In this document: positions 27,283 to 37,697 of the stretch, piece by piece | How positions within the stretch are numbered: position 1 is the first letter of the stretch | Layout of the letters: each line of letters begins with the position of its first letter | Assembly: GCA_905221605.1 (NCBI GenBank) | Contig: CAJNDS010002723.1 | Span: 762,001-826,000 of the forward strand | Origin: Symbiodinium natans | Lineage: Eukaryota > Sar > Dinophyceae > Suessiales > Symbiodiniaceae | Direction: 5' to 3' | DNA length: 64,000 nucleotides | The notes under the pieces: generated by a model | Seen by the model: only the letters and a program-made list of their open reading frames with translations | Databases searched by the model: none | What the model was told of the DNA's origin: nothing | Translations under genes and position numbers: made by a program

Positions 27283-28968
27283 GTTTAGGGTTTAGGGTTT
27301 AGGGTTTAGGGTTTAAGGTTTAGACTCAGAAATCACAGGCAAGAGAAGTGGTGCTTTGGCTCTGGCGGCTAGGGCGGGTCCAGTTCTGGCATCTAGGAAG
27401 AGTAAATAGGACCCATTTGAGGTCCCAGAGAGAACCAGACAGAGAAAGCGAGAGAGAGAGAGGGAGAGACCAAAGAAGAACAACTAAGCGGTGTTTCCAG
27501 GACAACCTTTGAATGTTATCACGGCGTCAAATTCGGCTCGCGCCAGATCGGTTAGACTTTCCCCAGCCCAAAGAGGGAAGCCTAAGCCTGGCAGGGTCCC
27601 CAGATGTTTCAAAAGGTTAAGGGCATAGTTGCATTGTGCAGGGTATATACGGGGTATAGTACGAGGGGTCCCCTTTTAAGGGACCATACTAAGGGAGCAT
27701 GAAACTACCCGAAGAACATGCGACTATCACCAGGAAGGTGGCAGCCATCCGTCTTGGACATCCCCTTTAGCACTCCACAGACCGGACGCCCCCAACCGCT
27801 GTGCCAGACGACCCTGGCGACCTCGCGCAACCAGGGCCGCGTCTCTGCTTAGAGGCGATAATGGTGGGGGGGGGGGGGGTCGCCTGGGCTTCGGCCGGGG
27901 CTTCATGTGGCTGAGCTGGTCTAGATGGGGTTCGGAGATTTCGAGAGGAGGGAGATCAGCTTAGATGTGTGTGTGTGTGTGATCGGGACCGGATGTCAGT
28001 TGTTGGCGTCAAGCAAGAGGGCTCCGGGAGTGGTAGTCCAGTAGCTTCGGTGTCGTCAGCCCGATGGATACCACGTGCAAACTACAGCGCAGCTCCAGTT
28101 GCCCGTTTTGGGGAGGAGCCTGGCCCGACTCTGATCATTCCACTTGAGTGACACACCGCGAAAACCGCGGCGGAGAAGACCCAGCGGACTGCCCAGCGCA
28201 CAGGAAAAGGGCTGAGTGAGAGAGGCGCAATGCAATGTGGGGCTGGGAGGCCAGGTACCTTCGTCCGGATACAGTGCTCACAAGCGCTCATGCTTCCTCA
28301 GTCCGCTGGCAGTGGTAGTGTTAGGTTTTAGGGTTTGAGGCAAGCCTGCCTCCAAGAGGCAAAGGCACGAATTAGAGCTGAATTAGAGGACCCGATGGCC
28401 CTGATCTCAGGTGGACATTTCGCAACTCTTGTGGTAGCGCCTGCTGTAGGTCTGCCAGCAGATCCAAGCATTTCCTCTCTTGCCACGGATCCATATGCAC
28501 CAGAGTTAAATTGTCGTTGGGCTCTGCGGAATCTCCCGTCACCCTGCTTGCTGAGCACTATGTTGAACCACAGGCCGCAAGCCCCACTTAGTTGAAAAGA
28601 AGTTGTCACGAGACAGTCCTAAATCCTACACCCCCCCTAAACCCTAAACCCTAAACCGCGTGGCGACCCTATCGACACGAAAGCCGCAGAAAGGCACAGC
28701 GCAGGAGATCAGGTTGGTGGATTCGGCCTTCAACCTTGGGATTACCTGGTCCCCTTTGGGGGCGTTAAGGTTGAGCGCGGTGTCGAGTCCAGGGTTGACG
28801 CACGCTGCAGCACCCCAAACCCGAAACCCGAAACCCAAAACACGAAACCCTAAACCCTAAACCCTAAACCCTAAACTCTAAAGCCTAAAGCCTAAAGCCT
28901 AAACCCTAAACCCTAAACCCTAAACCCTAAAACCCTAAAACCCTAAACCCTAAACCCCATGCCCTGAG
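27283..28968. other. TTTAGGG block, unique region and CCCTAAA array
   Basis: TTTAGGG 27283-27328; (GA)n near 27445-27470; G-run 27866-27879. Region 27900-28600 is mostly unique with antiparallel ORFs (28328-28609) that I cannot support. CCCTAAA array with CCCTAAAA and AAAGCCT variants 28845-28960. Confidence 0.45.
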
Positions 28969-29073
28969 CTGGAGCCCCTCCTGCACACTCAAACAAAGAC
29001 CTTGAAGGGAGAGGCTGCGGCCTCCACGCGTCTTCGATCTTCTTTGCGCGCCCACATAGAACGCCGGCAATGA
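28969..29073 (+). CDS. candidate 3' terminal exon, 34 codons
   Basis: Acceptor ATGCCCTGAG after a CCCTAAA array, then phase 0 LEPLLHTQTKTLKGEAAAST then RLRSSLRAHIERRQ and TGA. Charged, helical, clearly protein-like. Product unknown. Confidence 0.5.
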   Translation: MEPLLHTQTKTLKGEAAASTRLRSSLRAHIERRQ

Positions 29074-29283
29074 CCCGGCCCTCCTGCTGAGAAAAATGCC
29101 AGGGCTTAGGTCCCCGAGTAGGCCCTCTTGGTCATGGCCCGAGTCAAGCCCAGACTTTAGTCACAAGTCCAAGAGAACCCTAGACCCCCCTGGTTTGAGT
29201 CAGGAATCAGGGAATCCCGGCGCCCTATGTATACCCTCTAAGCCGTTGGCAATTAGGTTCCCTGTGAGCCCCTTTGAAACAAC
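29074..29283. other. spacer
   Basis: No supported gene. Confidence 0.4.
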
Positions 29284-29415
29284 TAACCCTACACCCTAAA
29301 CCCTAAACCCTAAACCCTAGACCCTAAACCCTAGACCCTAAACCCTAAACCCTAGACCCGAAACCCTAGACCCTAGACCCTAAACCCTAAACCCTAAACC
29401 CTAAACCCTAAACCG
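29284..29415 (-). repeat. CCCTAAA array with CCCTAGA variants
   Basis: CCCTAGA and CCCTAAA alternate in groups. Confidence 0.93.
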
Positions 29416-29545
29416 GGGGGATCTAGGGGCTCTGAAGGCTCCTTAGACCCTCGAGCCTGCAAAGAGTTGAAGCCCGAGGCATGCCAAGCACTTCATGCTA
29501 AAGCAGGGCCCCTTGAGTCCTCTTATCTGCTTGTTTAACCTCCTT

Positions 29546-29660
29546 ACTATTATTATTATTATTAGTATTATTGTTATTGTTATTGTTATTGTTATTGTTA
29601 TTGTTATTATCATATTATTGTTCTTCTTCTTCTTATTATTATTAGTATTATTACTGTTAT
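29546..29660. repeat. ATT/GTT microsatellite
   Basis: TTATTG hexamers between TTA runs. Confidence 0.9.
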
Positions 29661-30159
29661 GTGTATGTATTCATGTTCTGTATGTCTGAATATGTAATAT
29701 GTAACCTGTAGTATGTAGCATGACAGATGTAGATAGCACATAACACACATGCAAGCTGTCATGTGCGCATTCCACGGCGTGAACATTCAGGCATGTCGGT
29801 GTGCACCCGGAAGCCATTGGGCTCACATTCGAGACGCAGCCTGCTTAGGTACCAGAGCTCCCCAAAGTAAAGGGATATTGTGGCTGTAGAATGGCTCAAG
29901 CTGAAGAGCTTTCGTAGCCGCCACCCTCGTGGTCGAGTTTGATCCCGAAACGGGTTTAGGGTTTGGCTGCAACAAGAAACTGTTTTAGAGTCTTTTTAGG
30001 GTCCTATGCATAAGGGACCGCAGCAACTAGAACGTCTAGAAGGGTCTGTGCAAAGGACGTCAAGATTCAGGTTTGGGGTCAGAAGGGCTCGCTGCTTTCA
30101 GAGGGTTCGTGTAAGGAAGCTTCGGAGCCCGAAGCTTCCGATTACTCAGAACTTGCAGC
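29661..30159. other. unique region upstream of candidate first exon
   Basis: No supported gene; short TTTAGGG near 29954. Confidence 0.4.
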
Positions 30160-30179
30160 ATGCCCGGCAAGAAGGCCAA
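30160..30179 (+). CDS. candidate first coding exon (MPGKKAK)
   Basis: ATG three bases after a CTTGCAG acceptor suitable for spliced-leader addition. It encodes MPGKKA plus two bases and meets a textbook donor GTGAGT at 30180. The following intron would contain the 130-bp CCCTAAA array. The downstream exon was not identified. Confidence 0.4.
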
Positions 30180-30202
30180 GTGAGTTGTGGAGTTGACGTC
30201 GA

Positions 30203-30332
30203 CCCTAAACCCTAAACCCTAAACCCTAAACCCTAAACCCTAAACCCTAAACCCTAAACCCTAAACCCTAAACCCTAAACCCTAAACCCTAAACCCCAAA
30301 CCCCAAACCCTAAACCCTAAACCCTAAACCCA
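30203..30332 (-). repeat. CCCTAAA array
   Basis: About eighteen units with two CCCCAAA. Confidence 0.96.
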
Positions 30333-30519
30333 AAGCTTCAGACAGCAAGTTGGCCTCTTAGGGCAGTGGCAGGAAGGGTGGAGCTGCTGATGTTTGAGTG
30401 GGCTGGGGCCTTTTGTACAAGGTTCGGCTGTTGCCAGGGGAGCAATCTGGGTCCTAGAGGGAATCAGCGCCCGGCCTTGTCGTTGGGGAGGCCAACAAGA
30501 ATCTCCATACGTCATTGTC

Positions 30520-31034
30520 AGTAAGAGTAAGAGTAAGAGTAAAGAGTAAAGAGTAAAGAGTAAAGAGTAAAGAGTAAAGAGTAAAGAGTAAAGAGTAAAG
30601 AGTAAAGAGTAAAGAGTAAAGAGTAAAGAGTAAAGAGTAAAGAGTAAAGAGTAAAGAGTAAAGAGTAAAGAGTAAAGAGTAAAGAGTAAAGAGTAAAGAG
30701 AAAAGAGTAAAGAGTAAAGAGTAAAGAGTAAAGAGTAAAGAGTAAAGAGTAAAGAGTAAAGAGTAAAGAGTAAAGAGTAAAGAGTAAAGAGTAAAGAGTA
30801 AAGAGTAAAGAGTAAAGAGTAAAGAGTAAAGAGTAAAGAGTAAAGAGTAAAGAGTAAAGAGTAAAGAGTAAAGAGTAAAGAGTAAAGAGTAAAGAGTAAA
30901 GAGTAAAGAGTAAAGAGTAAAGAGTAAAGAGTAAAGAGTAAAGAGTAAAGAAAGAGTAAAGAGTAAAGAGTAAAGAGTAAAGAGTAAAGAGTAAAGAGTA
31001 AAGAGTAAAGAGTAAAGAGCAAGAGCAAGAGCAA
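30520..31034. repeat. TAAAGAG (TTTACTC) heptamer array, about 70 units
   Basis: Seven-base units with few interruptions, ending in AGAGCA hexamers. On the minus strand the unit is TTTACTC, the same length as TTTAGGG and sharing TTTA. Long LLFTLYS ORFs are artefacts. Confidence 0.97.
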
Positions 31035-31054
31035 GAGCAGTCAACAGCAAGCAA

Positions 31055-31405
31055 CAACACTACAGCTAAGAGTACAGTGATCACGTGATCACCCAGACAT
31101 CGGGGTGCTAACGGGGTGCCTTCCGATGCCCCGCTTCGCAGGCCCGTGGTCCAACCCTGCGGGCAGCCACGGCAAAGACCGATGCGGCTGGGGCACCCAC
31201 CGCTGCCTGATTCTTTTGGGGTGGATGTGTTGTCCTGAAGAATTGAAGATTTGGCTACCCCACCCACCGTAACATGGATATCAAGATAGTGATATTGCCG
31301 AACGGCGCCCCAGGTCACACTCAACTTGGCTTCTGCGTTTTGACGTGATGCGGAGAGTTGCGTAAGACGGCTTTCGGTCGTTCCAGAAGTGCCATGAACG
31401 CGCAA
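31055..31405 (-). CDS. weak candidate exon on the minus strand
   Basis: The frame, without an ATG, reads AEAKLSVTWGAVRQYHYLDI then HVTVGGVAKSSILQDN, which looks protein-like. It follows a TTTAG acceptor from the array at 31395-31500 (minus orientation). It then runs into the TTTACTC array, so its end is uncertain. Confidence 0.25.
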
Positions 31406-31513
31406 AACCTAAACCCTAAACCCTAAACCCCAAACCTTAAACCCCAAACCCTAAACCCTAAAACCCTAAAACCCTAAGCCCTAAACCCTAAACCCTAAAC
31501 GACCTTCATCCAG

Positions 31514-31576
31514 GGCTTGCCCCGCATCTTCGCACAGCTTCGAAGCATGAACCCTCGACCGGTGGGATCGGCCTAG
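31514..31576 (+). CDS. candidate 3' terminal exon
   Basis: Acceptor CCTTCATCCAG after a CCCTAAA array, then phase 0 GLPRIFAQLRSMNPRPVGSA and TAG, directly before a TTTAGGG block. Confidence 0.45.
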   Translation, partial: GLPRIFAQLRSMNPRPVGSA

Positions 31577-32086
31577 GGTTTTAGGGTTGAGGGTTTAGGG
31601 TTTAGGAAGCAGCTTCCAGGTTCAAAAGGGTTTAGGGTTTCGGGTGTAGGGTTCAAGTTGTAGCAAAAGCAGCCAACAAAGTAATACTCGTAGCTATGAC
31701 ATGATGAATAGTTTGTACTAATCATACTCGCATGAGTAGGAATCATCGCAGTTTTGGTAGTACTCTCAGTAGTCATATGAGAAATAGTGCAGAAATAGTG
31801 CAGAAATGGTGTTAATGGCCTTCGTACTGCGATTCGTTGACCCCTTTGGCCCCTTGGGCCGGTTTCCTGTATCACAAAAAAGGAGGAGGAGGGACCCTTA
31901 CAAGGACCCTATATAAGGTAAGGACTTGTATGTGCATGTATGTATGTCACTAAGGGTTCTTGCAGGGGCTCACTCCTATTATCCCTTCAGACTCTTGCTT
32001 TGCCACAGCTTCGTGAAGCCGGACGTGGTCTGCTTGAGAAGCTCGAAGATCAGGTTCCCACCACCCGAAGGTTTGAGGTTTGGAGT
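31577..32086. other. TTTAGGG fragments and AT-rich spacer
   Basis: No supported gene. Confidence 0.4.
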
Positions 32087-32189
32087 CTACGTGGAGGTTC
32101 ATGGGTACTTCTAACCCCAATTGGAAATGTACTTGTATAAGCCCCCTAAGTCCTCTAAGTAGGCAATTGCCCAGGAACCTCCAAGTAGG
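32087..32189. mobile_element. MITE-like family B copy
   Basis: TCTACGTGGAGGTTCATGGG ... CAGGAACCTCCAAGTAGGG, 103 bp. Confidence 0.65.
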
Positions 32190-32301
32190 GCTTGGGGGTG
32201 GAAATCTTTGGGGGGAGTCGGGGAGGTGCTTCGGGCTCATCTCAAGGTCTACCGCTTCGGAGGCGGTCGTTAGCAAACAGCCCCCGACTCGTTAAACTGC
32301 C

Positions 32302-32346
32302 ATGCGCCCTCAATCGCTCCAGCATATGGAGGCCCAGGCTTACTTG
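32302..32346 (+). CDS. candidate first coding exon (MRPQSLQHMEAQAYL)
   Basis: ATG at 32302, 15 codons, donor TTG|GTTTAG formed by the TTTAGGG array 32347-32404. No clear upstream trans-splice acceptor within 10 bp. Confidence 0.3.
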
Positions 32347-32605
32347 GTTTAGGGTTTAGGGTTTAGGGTTTAGGGCTTAGGGTTTAGGGTTTAGGGTTTA
32401 GGGTAGGTTTAGGGCATTGAGAGCCGCAACTTTTCCATCCCCGGCCGACTGCCCAAGCCCGGATGCAAAAAGGAATCTAGGGTCCTTGTAACCAGGCTGG
32501 GCAATGCTGGTTGCAAGAAGGGTTTGGGGTTTAGGGTTGAGGTTTAGGGTTTAGGGTTTAGGGTTTGGGGTCTTTGATAGCTGCTAGGTGCAGAGCCTCA
32601 CGAAG
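32347..32605. repeat. TTTAGGG blocks with A-tailed short repeats
   Basis: CCCCGGCCGACTGCCCAAGC plus GGATGCAAAAAGG (32439-32473) repeats 5403-5437. TTTAGGG 32530-32575. Confidence 0.7.
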
Positions 32606-32649
32606 ATGGCGGACGAGAACCTCGAGCAGGGCTTGCCCGCTCCTGAGAG
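32606..32649 (+). CDS. candidate first coding exon (MADENLEQGLPAPE)
   Basis: ATG in good context (ACGAAGATGG), 13 bp after a GTGCAG acceptor. It encodes MADENLEQGLPAPE plus two bases and ends at GAGAG|GTAGGG, where the TTTAGGG array (32653-32743) starts, so the intron would open with telomere-type repeats. Downstream exon not identified. Confidence 0.5.
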
Positions 32650-32652
32650 GTA

Positions 32653-32743
32653 GGGTTTAGGGTTAGGGTTTAGGGTTTAGGGTTTAGGGTTTAGGGTTTA
32701 GGGTTTAGGGTTTAGGGTTTAGGGTTTAGGGTTTAGGGTTTAG
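32653..32743 (+). repeat. TTTAGGG array
   Basis: About thirteen units, begins at the donor of the candidate exon. Confidence 0.95.
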
Positions 32744-32994
32744 GGGAAAGAATAGTAGCAGCAGTAGGGGTGATTACTACCCATGACAACCACCGCTACG
32801 ACTAGTATCTATGCTTGCCATCATTTCTGTTGTTACCCATGGTTAGAACGGTTAGAACTACTATGACCATGAGAAGTATTATTGGCATTCTCAGCACAAT
32901 TGCATCACTACTGCGATTGTCAATGCGTTGCTATGTTTACCCTTTCGGCACCCGGGCTGGCATTGTCGACATCTGTGGGTGTTCCGTCATGGGA
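32744..32994. other. unique spacer
   Basis: No supported gene. Confidence 0.4.
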
Positions 32995-33112
32995 GTACTT
33001 GAAGGTTCATGGGTTGTTTTTCAGTGGGGTTCTAGGTGGGGTAACTATGATGATAGCTGGTCATTACTTTTTCAGGGTACTTATGTAGCCCTGCTTAGGC
33101 TTGAATTCAGGA
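32995..33112. mobile_element. MITE-like family B copy, right end decayed
   Basis: GTACTTGAAGGTTCATGGG ... AGGGTACTTATGTAGCCCTG. Confidence 0.55.
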
Positions 33113-33289
33113 GGATCACCTCGTGTCTTGATAGGAACCCTGATTTTGGGGTCTTTTCGAAAATAAGGGACCCCTAATATAGACGCCCAAATAGTAGGAT
33201 CCCCTTCAACAAGGTTCCCCCCCCCATATAGTCTAAGGTGCCTCCCTGCATTCAGGGGCCTTCCCAACAAGAGCCTCACGAAGCCTCGC

Positions 33290-33442
33290 CCCTAAACCCT
33301 AAACCCTAAACCCTAAACCCTAAACCCTAAACCCTAAACCCTAAACCCTAGACCCTAGACCCTAAACCCTATCCCGCCCCCCCTAAATCCTAAATCCTAA
33401 ACCCTAAACCCTAAAACGAAGCCCCGCCTAATCGCTGCCGAG
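33290..33442 (-). repeat. CCCTAAA array with CCCTAGA and CCTAAAT variants
   Basis: 33290-33412, then short unique sequence with the acceptor of the next candidate exon. Confidence 0.85.
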
Positions 33443-33507
33443 GCTCGGCCACTATGCCGAGGCCATGAAGATGCGGAGCAGCGCCGAGCAGACTCTGAAG
33501 GACTTGG
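33443..33507 (+). CDS. candidate internal exon, helical
   Basis: AG at 33441-33442, one base, then LGHYAEAMKMRSSAEQTLKD then L, donor GTGTTG. Very protein-like. CCCTAAA arrays lie on both sides (next 33530-33602). Confidence 0.45.
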
Positions 33508-33529
33508 GTGTTGGGGGGCTTCAGGGGGG

Positions 33530-34121
33530 ACCCTAAACCCTAAACCCTAAACCCTGAACCCTAAAGCCTAAACCCTAAACCCTAAACCCTAAACCCTAAA
33601 CTTTGGGGGTTGGGGTTTAGGGGTTCCGCGTGGCTTCACGGCATGCGCGCCTAAGCCCGAGCCCTTAACAAGGGCCATGTGTAGGGTTGGAGCTGTGCAG
33701 TTGGGGACTCCGGGGGCTTTGTGGCTCAGTTTTTGAAAGTTCGGGTCTGCTCCGCATTTGGGAACCCCAAAGTTTAGGGTGTAGGGTTTAGGGCCATAAA
33801 CGCCACCCGACGTAAGCCTGCGGACACCCTCAGAAAGCCCAATACCCTGTAATGTTTCGGGAACACATCTTGCTTCCAAATCTATCATTCCGTTTAAAGG
33901 CAGAGATCGCTTAGTTGCAAGGTCTTGGGCTGTCCGGGCGTTTAATCTCCCCACAGTCGCAAAGCCTAATAACCCCAAATTTCAGCAGCACTAACAGCAA
34001 CACAGCGCAAATTCCGAACTTAAGCCTTGGAACCCCAAACCCTAAACCCTAAACCCTAAACCCTAAACCCTAAACCCTAAAACCCTAAACCCAAAAGCGC
34101 CACTTAAGCCACACTTTAAAG
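33530..34121. other. CCCTAAA arrays around a 400-bp unique stretch
   Basis: Arrays 33530-33602 and 34034-34092. A non-ATG minus-strand frame at 33589-33978 has mixed composition and starts in the array; not accepted. Confidence 0.5.
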
Positions 34122-34175
34122 CAGGAGCTCAAGCGGAAGCTGGGCTTGCCAGTCGAAGGCCTCACAAGCAACCGA
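34122..34175 (+). CDS. candidate internal exon ending at a family C MITE
   Basis: Acceptor CACTTTAAAG, 18 codons in phase 0 (QELKRKLGLPVEGLTSNR), donor GTAGTA. The donor is the left end of the family C element (GTAGTAGAGTAGG), so the MITE seems to supply the splice site. Basic helix plus GLP turn resembles the first half of ubiquitin-like domains, but this is weak. Confidence 0.45.
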
Positions 34176-34326
34176 GTAGTAGAGTAGGTGGCCTTTAACC
34201 TTTTTGGGGCAAGATAATCCCCTTTTTAATCCCAAAGGTTAACCTTTAGTTCCCGAGGTTACTGGACAACTACAGCAATGTAGGGTAAGGTTAACCTTTA
34301 GTTCCCCCAGGTTACTGGACAACTAG
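34174..34326. mobile_element. MITE-like family C, copy with duplicated right end
   Basis: GAGTAGTAGAGTAGG ... CCTTTAACCTTTTTGGGG ... CCCAAAGG; the right end GGTTAACCTTTAGTTCCC with TTACTGGACAACTA occurs twice (34237-34273, 34287-34325). Confidence 0.75.
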
Positions 34327-34426
34327 GTTCAGGGATATCTAGGCTCCATATGCAAAAAAGGACCACGAGCGAATTGTAAATGTGTTAGGTTGGCTTTCAG
34401 AGAGGGTTCTTATGATCCTGGTAGGC

Positions 34427-34477
34427 CCTAAACCCTAAACCCTAAACCCTAAACCCTAAACCCTAAACCCTAAACCT
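34427..34477 (-). repeat. CCCTAAA array
   Basis: Seven units. Confidence 0.93.
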
Positions 34478-34694
34478 TAGGTTTGTAGGCGCTGTCCGGG
34501 CCTGGCTTGTAGCTTACGGGCCAGCCGGCTACTAGCTTGCAATATCGTGTGCCGTACAGGAAAAAGCAAGCGCGATACAAGCAAAGCACGTGGATAAACA
34601 CCGACCACATGAACTAAGTCAACATGAATACCAAGATGTGGATACATGAAAAGGTAGACATGCATAAGACTGAGCATGTACTTCTAGGCTTATA

Positions 34695-34845
34695 AGATCT
34701 GCATACATGTATATGTATGTATGTATGTGTATATTTTATGTGAGTATGTATGTATATATACATATATATAGAGATATATGTATATATACATATATACATA
34801 CATATATATATATATGTTTATATTTATACTTATATTTAGTATGTG
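34695..34845. repeat. ATGTATAT-type low-complexity tract
   Basis: Alternating purine-pyrimidine AT/GT repeats; ORFs here rejected. Confidence 0.9.
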
Positions 34846-34924
34846 CACAGGAAAGAGGACCTCAGAGCCACAGGCCCGCCGACGGATGAACCCAAGGATG
34901 CCACTCCCAGGCGCGAGAGGGGTT

Positions 34925-35076
34925 GAGGGAGCCGGGTTGAGGGTTTAGGGTTTGAGGGTGTAGGGTTTAGGGTTTCGTAAGGTGTAGGGTTTAGGGTTTA
35001 GGGTTTAAGTTGTAGGGTTTAGGGTTTAGGGTTTAAGGTGTAGGGTTTAGGGTTTAGGGTTTAAGGTGTAGGGTTT
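34925..35076 (+). repeat. 28-bp higher-order array of telomere-type units
   Basis: Unit GTGTAGGGTTTAGGG with TTTAGGGTTTAAG in three to four copies. Confidence 0.88.
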
Positions 35077-35785
35077 GTATGAGAGTTCGGATGCCTCCTT
35101 GAGAATCCCTGGTCCCTAGACGGGGTGCTGGCATTCACTACCCTTTCCCGAGTTTGCTGATGGTCCAGTGGGTCGTTGCCGCCCATCAAACAGGGGCTCC
35201 GACCCAAGATGCCACTGGAAAGGAGGAGTCGGGCTTAACCAGAACGCAATCGAAGATGAACCGCTGTGATGCCCACCGTCATCAGGGATGCTTGACATGA
35301 CCGAATTGGCATGCCGCAGGCCCCCCTCACCCCAAATCCACGTCCTGCCCCTGGATCTTGGCCTTCATGTGTCGACGTCTGATCTTCGCCTTCATGGAGC
35401 GTGGACAGCCGCATCCCATTGTGCTTGTGCATAGCGTAGCATCGTCTCTTTGGGTATGGTGGTCCAACCTGCAAACGTCCTGCACCTGCTGTCCTGCGAC
35501 AGTCTTGTGCTGCCGGGCACGGAGGACGCCGAAGCCCTTTGGTTAGTTTCAGAATTCAAGGCATGTAGCGCCCTGTGAAGCAAAACGCACCCTCCACTTG
35601 GATCTTGGCCTGAAGGCCTTCAGGCTGTAGGAAGCAGGGTTCTTGCCGCGGTTGCGTCTGGTTGGTAGATCCCCCCAACCTATATCCCCCTTGGGGTTTT
35701 TTTTAATTATATATATAGAAATATACAGAACCCAAGAGGATATTTAAAAACATAGGGTTCTTAAGCAATTAGTAGTTTCGCCTAG
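35077..35785. other. unique region and AT-rich tail
   Basis: Overlapping ORFs on both strands between 35100 and 35600 without motifs; AT-rich 35695-35775 with ACCCAAGAGGATATT as near 26278. Confidence 0.4.
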
Positions 35786-35870
35786 CGCCGCGTGGCGGAG
35801 GCTGGAAGAGGTGAACGCGGAGCCGGCGGCACAGTCCGAGCGCCTTGCTCTGAACTCGAAGAGGGGGGAG
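35786..35870 (+). CDS. candidate internal exon with heptamer donor
   Basis: AG at 35784-35785, one base, then AAWRRLEEVNAEPAAQSERL then ALNSKRGE, donor GAG|GTTTAG. Charged helix. Confidence 0.45.
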
Positions 35871-36616
35871 GTTTAGGGTTTATATAGCTCCCGAATCGCT
35901 TCCCTTGCTTGTTTAGGGTTTAGGGTTTTGAGTCACTTCTGTTATGCAGAAAAGGGGGACTGCGGTGGATTTCGCAAGATACTTGTAGGTTATGGGTACT
36001 AGTACCTTCTCTTTGTTCAAGTGCGTGGAGCTCGCATGACGTGCTCGAGGAGGCTTCTGCTCTTGACTTCGCAGCTTTCACGCCACCTCCTCCCGTGCGT
36101 CTGCTCGAGATTCATATGCCCTGGTTACCCCCGCACCTGCCACTTTGGGGATTCCCTGAAGGGAGGTATTCAACCTAAAACCACCAAAAGCCCCCAAAAG
36201 CCCCCCTGAACCCAAGGCAAAGGGCGCCCCGGGAGCCCAGCCTACAGCCTGAGCCGGCTGGGAGCCAAGTTTGGATCTCTGACCGTGAAGCAGCATTCTT
36301 GCACCAGTAAGGCTGGAGGTTGAGGAAGGTTGAACGTTGAGAGTTTTAGGGCTCACAAGTCGGTTCTTTGGGGGTCTTTGATCGGGTTTGGTCTGTTGGG
36401 GGGGGGGGAGGAGGGTTTGTGACTTCTGCACAGGCAGGGGTGCCGAGTCAAGAATCAGCTTTCTGCTTGCCATGTGCTGACATAGGCCGGCCAGAAACCC
36501 GCAAGCCTATAACCCCAAGACCTAAACTCAACTGTTAACTGTTCTTAGTTTTTGTTTGGTTTAAATTACAAAGGGTTTAGAGATTCAGGGTTCAGGGTAT
36601 AAGGTTCCGCGTCGGC
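35871..36616. other. spacer before the membrane-protein gene
   Basis: Two short TTTAGGG pieces; antiparallel ORFs 36021-36473 not supported. Confidence 0.4.
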
Positions 36617-36694
36617 TTGTGGCGCCTTTCTTCGAACCTCTTAAAAAAGCCGACGGCTTGTAGCTCAACACTACCACTGCGTGCTTGCAAAGCC

Positions 36695-37307
36695 ATGGCT
36701 TCACCAAACATTGCTAGCGAAGGCGTGGAGCTTGTGCTGAGAAGTGCAGCCAATCCTGACATGCCAGACCCGCTCCCCACGTCTCGTACATGCAGAAGGT
36801 CGACGCTTGCCGATGTGAGTAACGAACTACAGAAACATGTTGCACCTGCAAAGCTTCGACGCGGGACATGGCCAGTGATGCTGTATACCACAGCCCGCAT
36901 CCTCATCAATCTGTACGCCCTTGGTGTCGCAGCTGTCTACGTCGATGTGAAGTTCTTCACTTTAGATAGCATAGTGAGGCCCATGGTCACCGGTCTAGGT
37001 GTATTCGTTTTCCTCCACCGGCCAGACAGATTCTCAAGCACATGTGCACTACATGTGTGGACTCGTCGTGTAGTCTACTGCCTTGCTTTCTGTCTCTTTG
37101 ACTTCAGTGTTCTTTGGTGGGAGCCAGTTCCTGGAAAGCTCTTGGTCGTTTTCATGCTCCTTTGGGAGATAGCTTGCAATGTGGTGCAGTTGGAAATGAC
37201 CAATTTGAGGTTGCATGCGGTGGGCTGGCGGCTCATGTCCCGGATATGCAGAGGTCTTACAAGAATGTCACTGTGCCTTTTTGTGGTTCTGATTCCTTTT
37301 TGGGCTG
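36695..37307 (+). CDS. multi-pass membrane protein, exon 1 (3' limit approximate)
   Basis: The frame opens earlier without ATG (36617, TTG). I use ATG 36695 (AGCCATGGCT), 3 bp after a CTTGCAAAG acceptor fit for trans-splicing. After a Ser/Arg-rich N-terminus come hydrophobic segments including WPVMLYTTARILINLYALGV, VVYCLAFCLFDFSVLWW, LLVVFMLLWEIACNVVQL and MSLCLFVVLIPFWAGW. Reading is protein-like to about 37307 and then turns to low-value sequence, so the intron starts near there. Exon 2 resumes near 37690. Family not recognised; I believe it is a dinoflagellate membrane protein family. Confidence is high for coding, low for the exact boundary. Confidence 0.7.

Positions 37308-37697
<390 letters not shown>

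Noticed and set aside
30324-31405. Up to 295-aa minus-strand ORFs with LLFTLYS repeats
   Set aside because: The TTTACTC heptamer has no stop codon on that strand, so any frame stays open. Only the 31055-31405 part is kept, as a weak candidate.
33589-33978. 129-codon minus-strand ORF
   Set aside because: No ATG at its start region, runs into CCCTAAA repeat, no recognisable domain.
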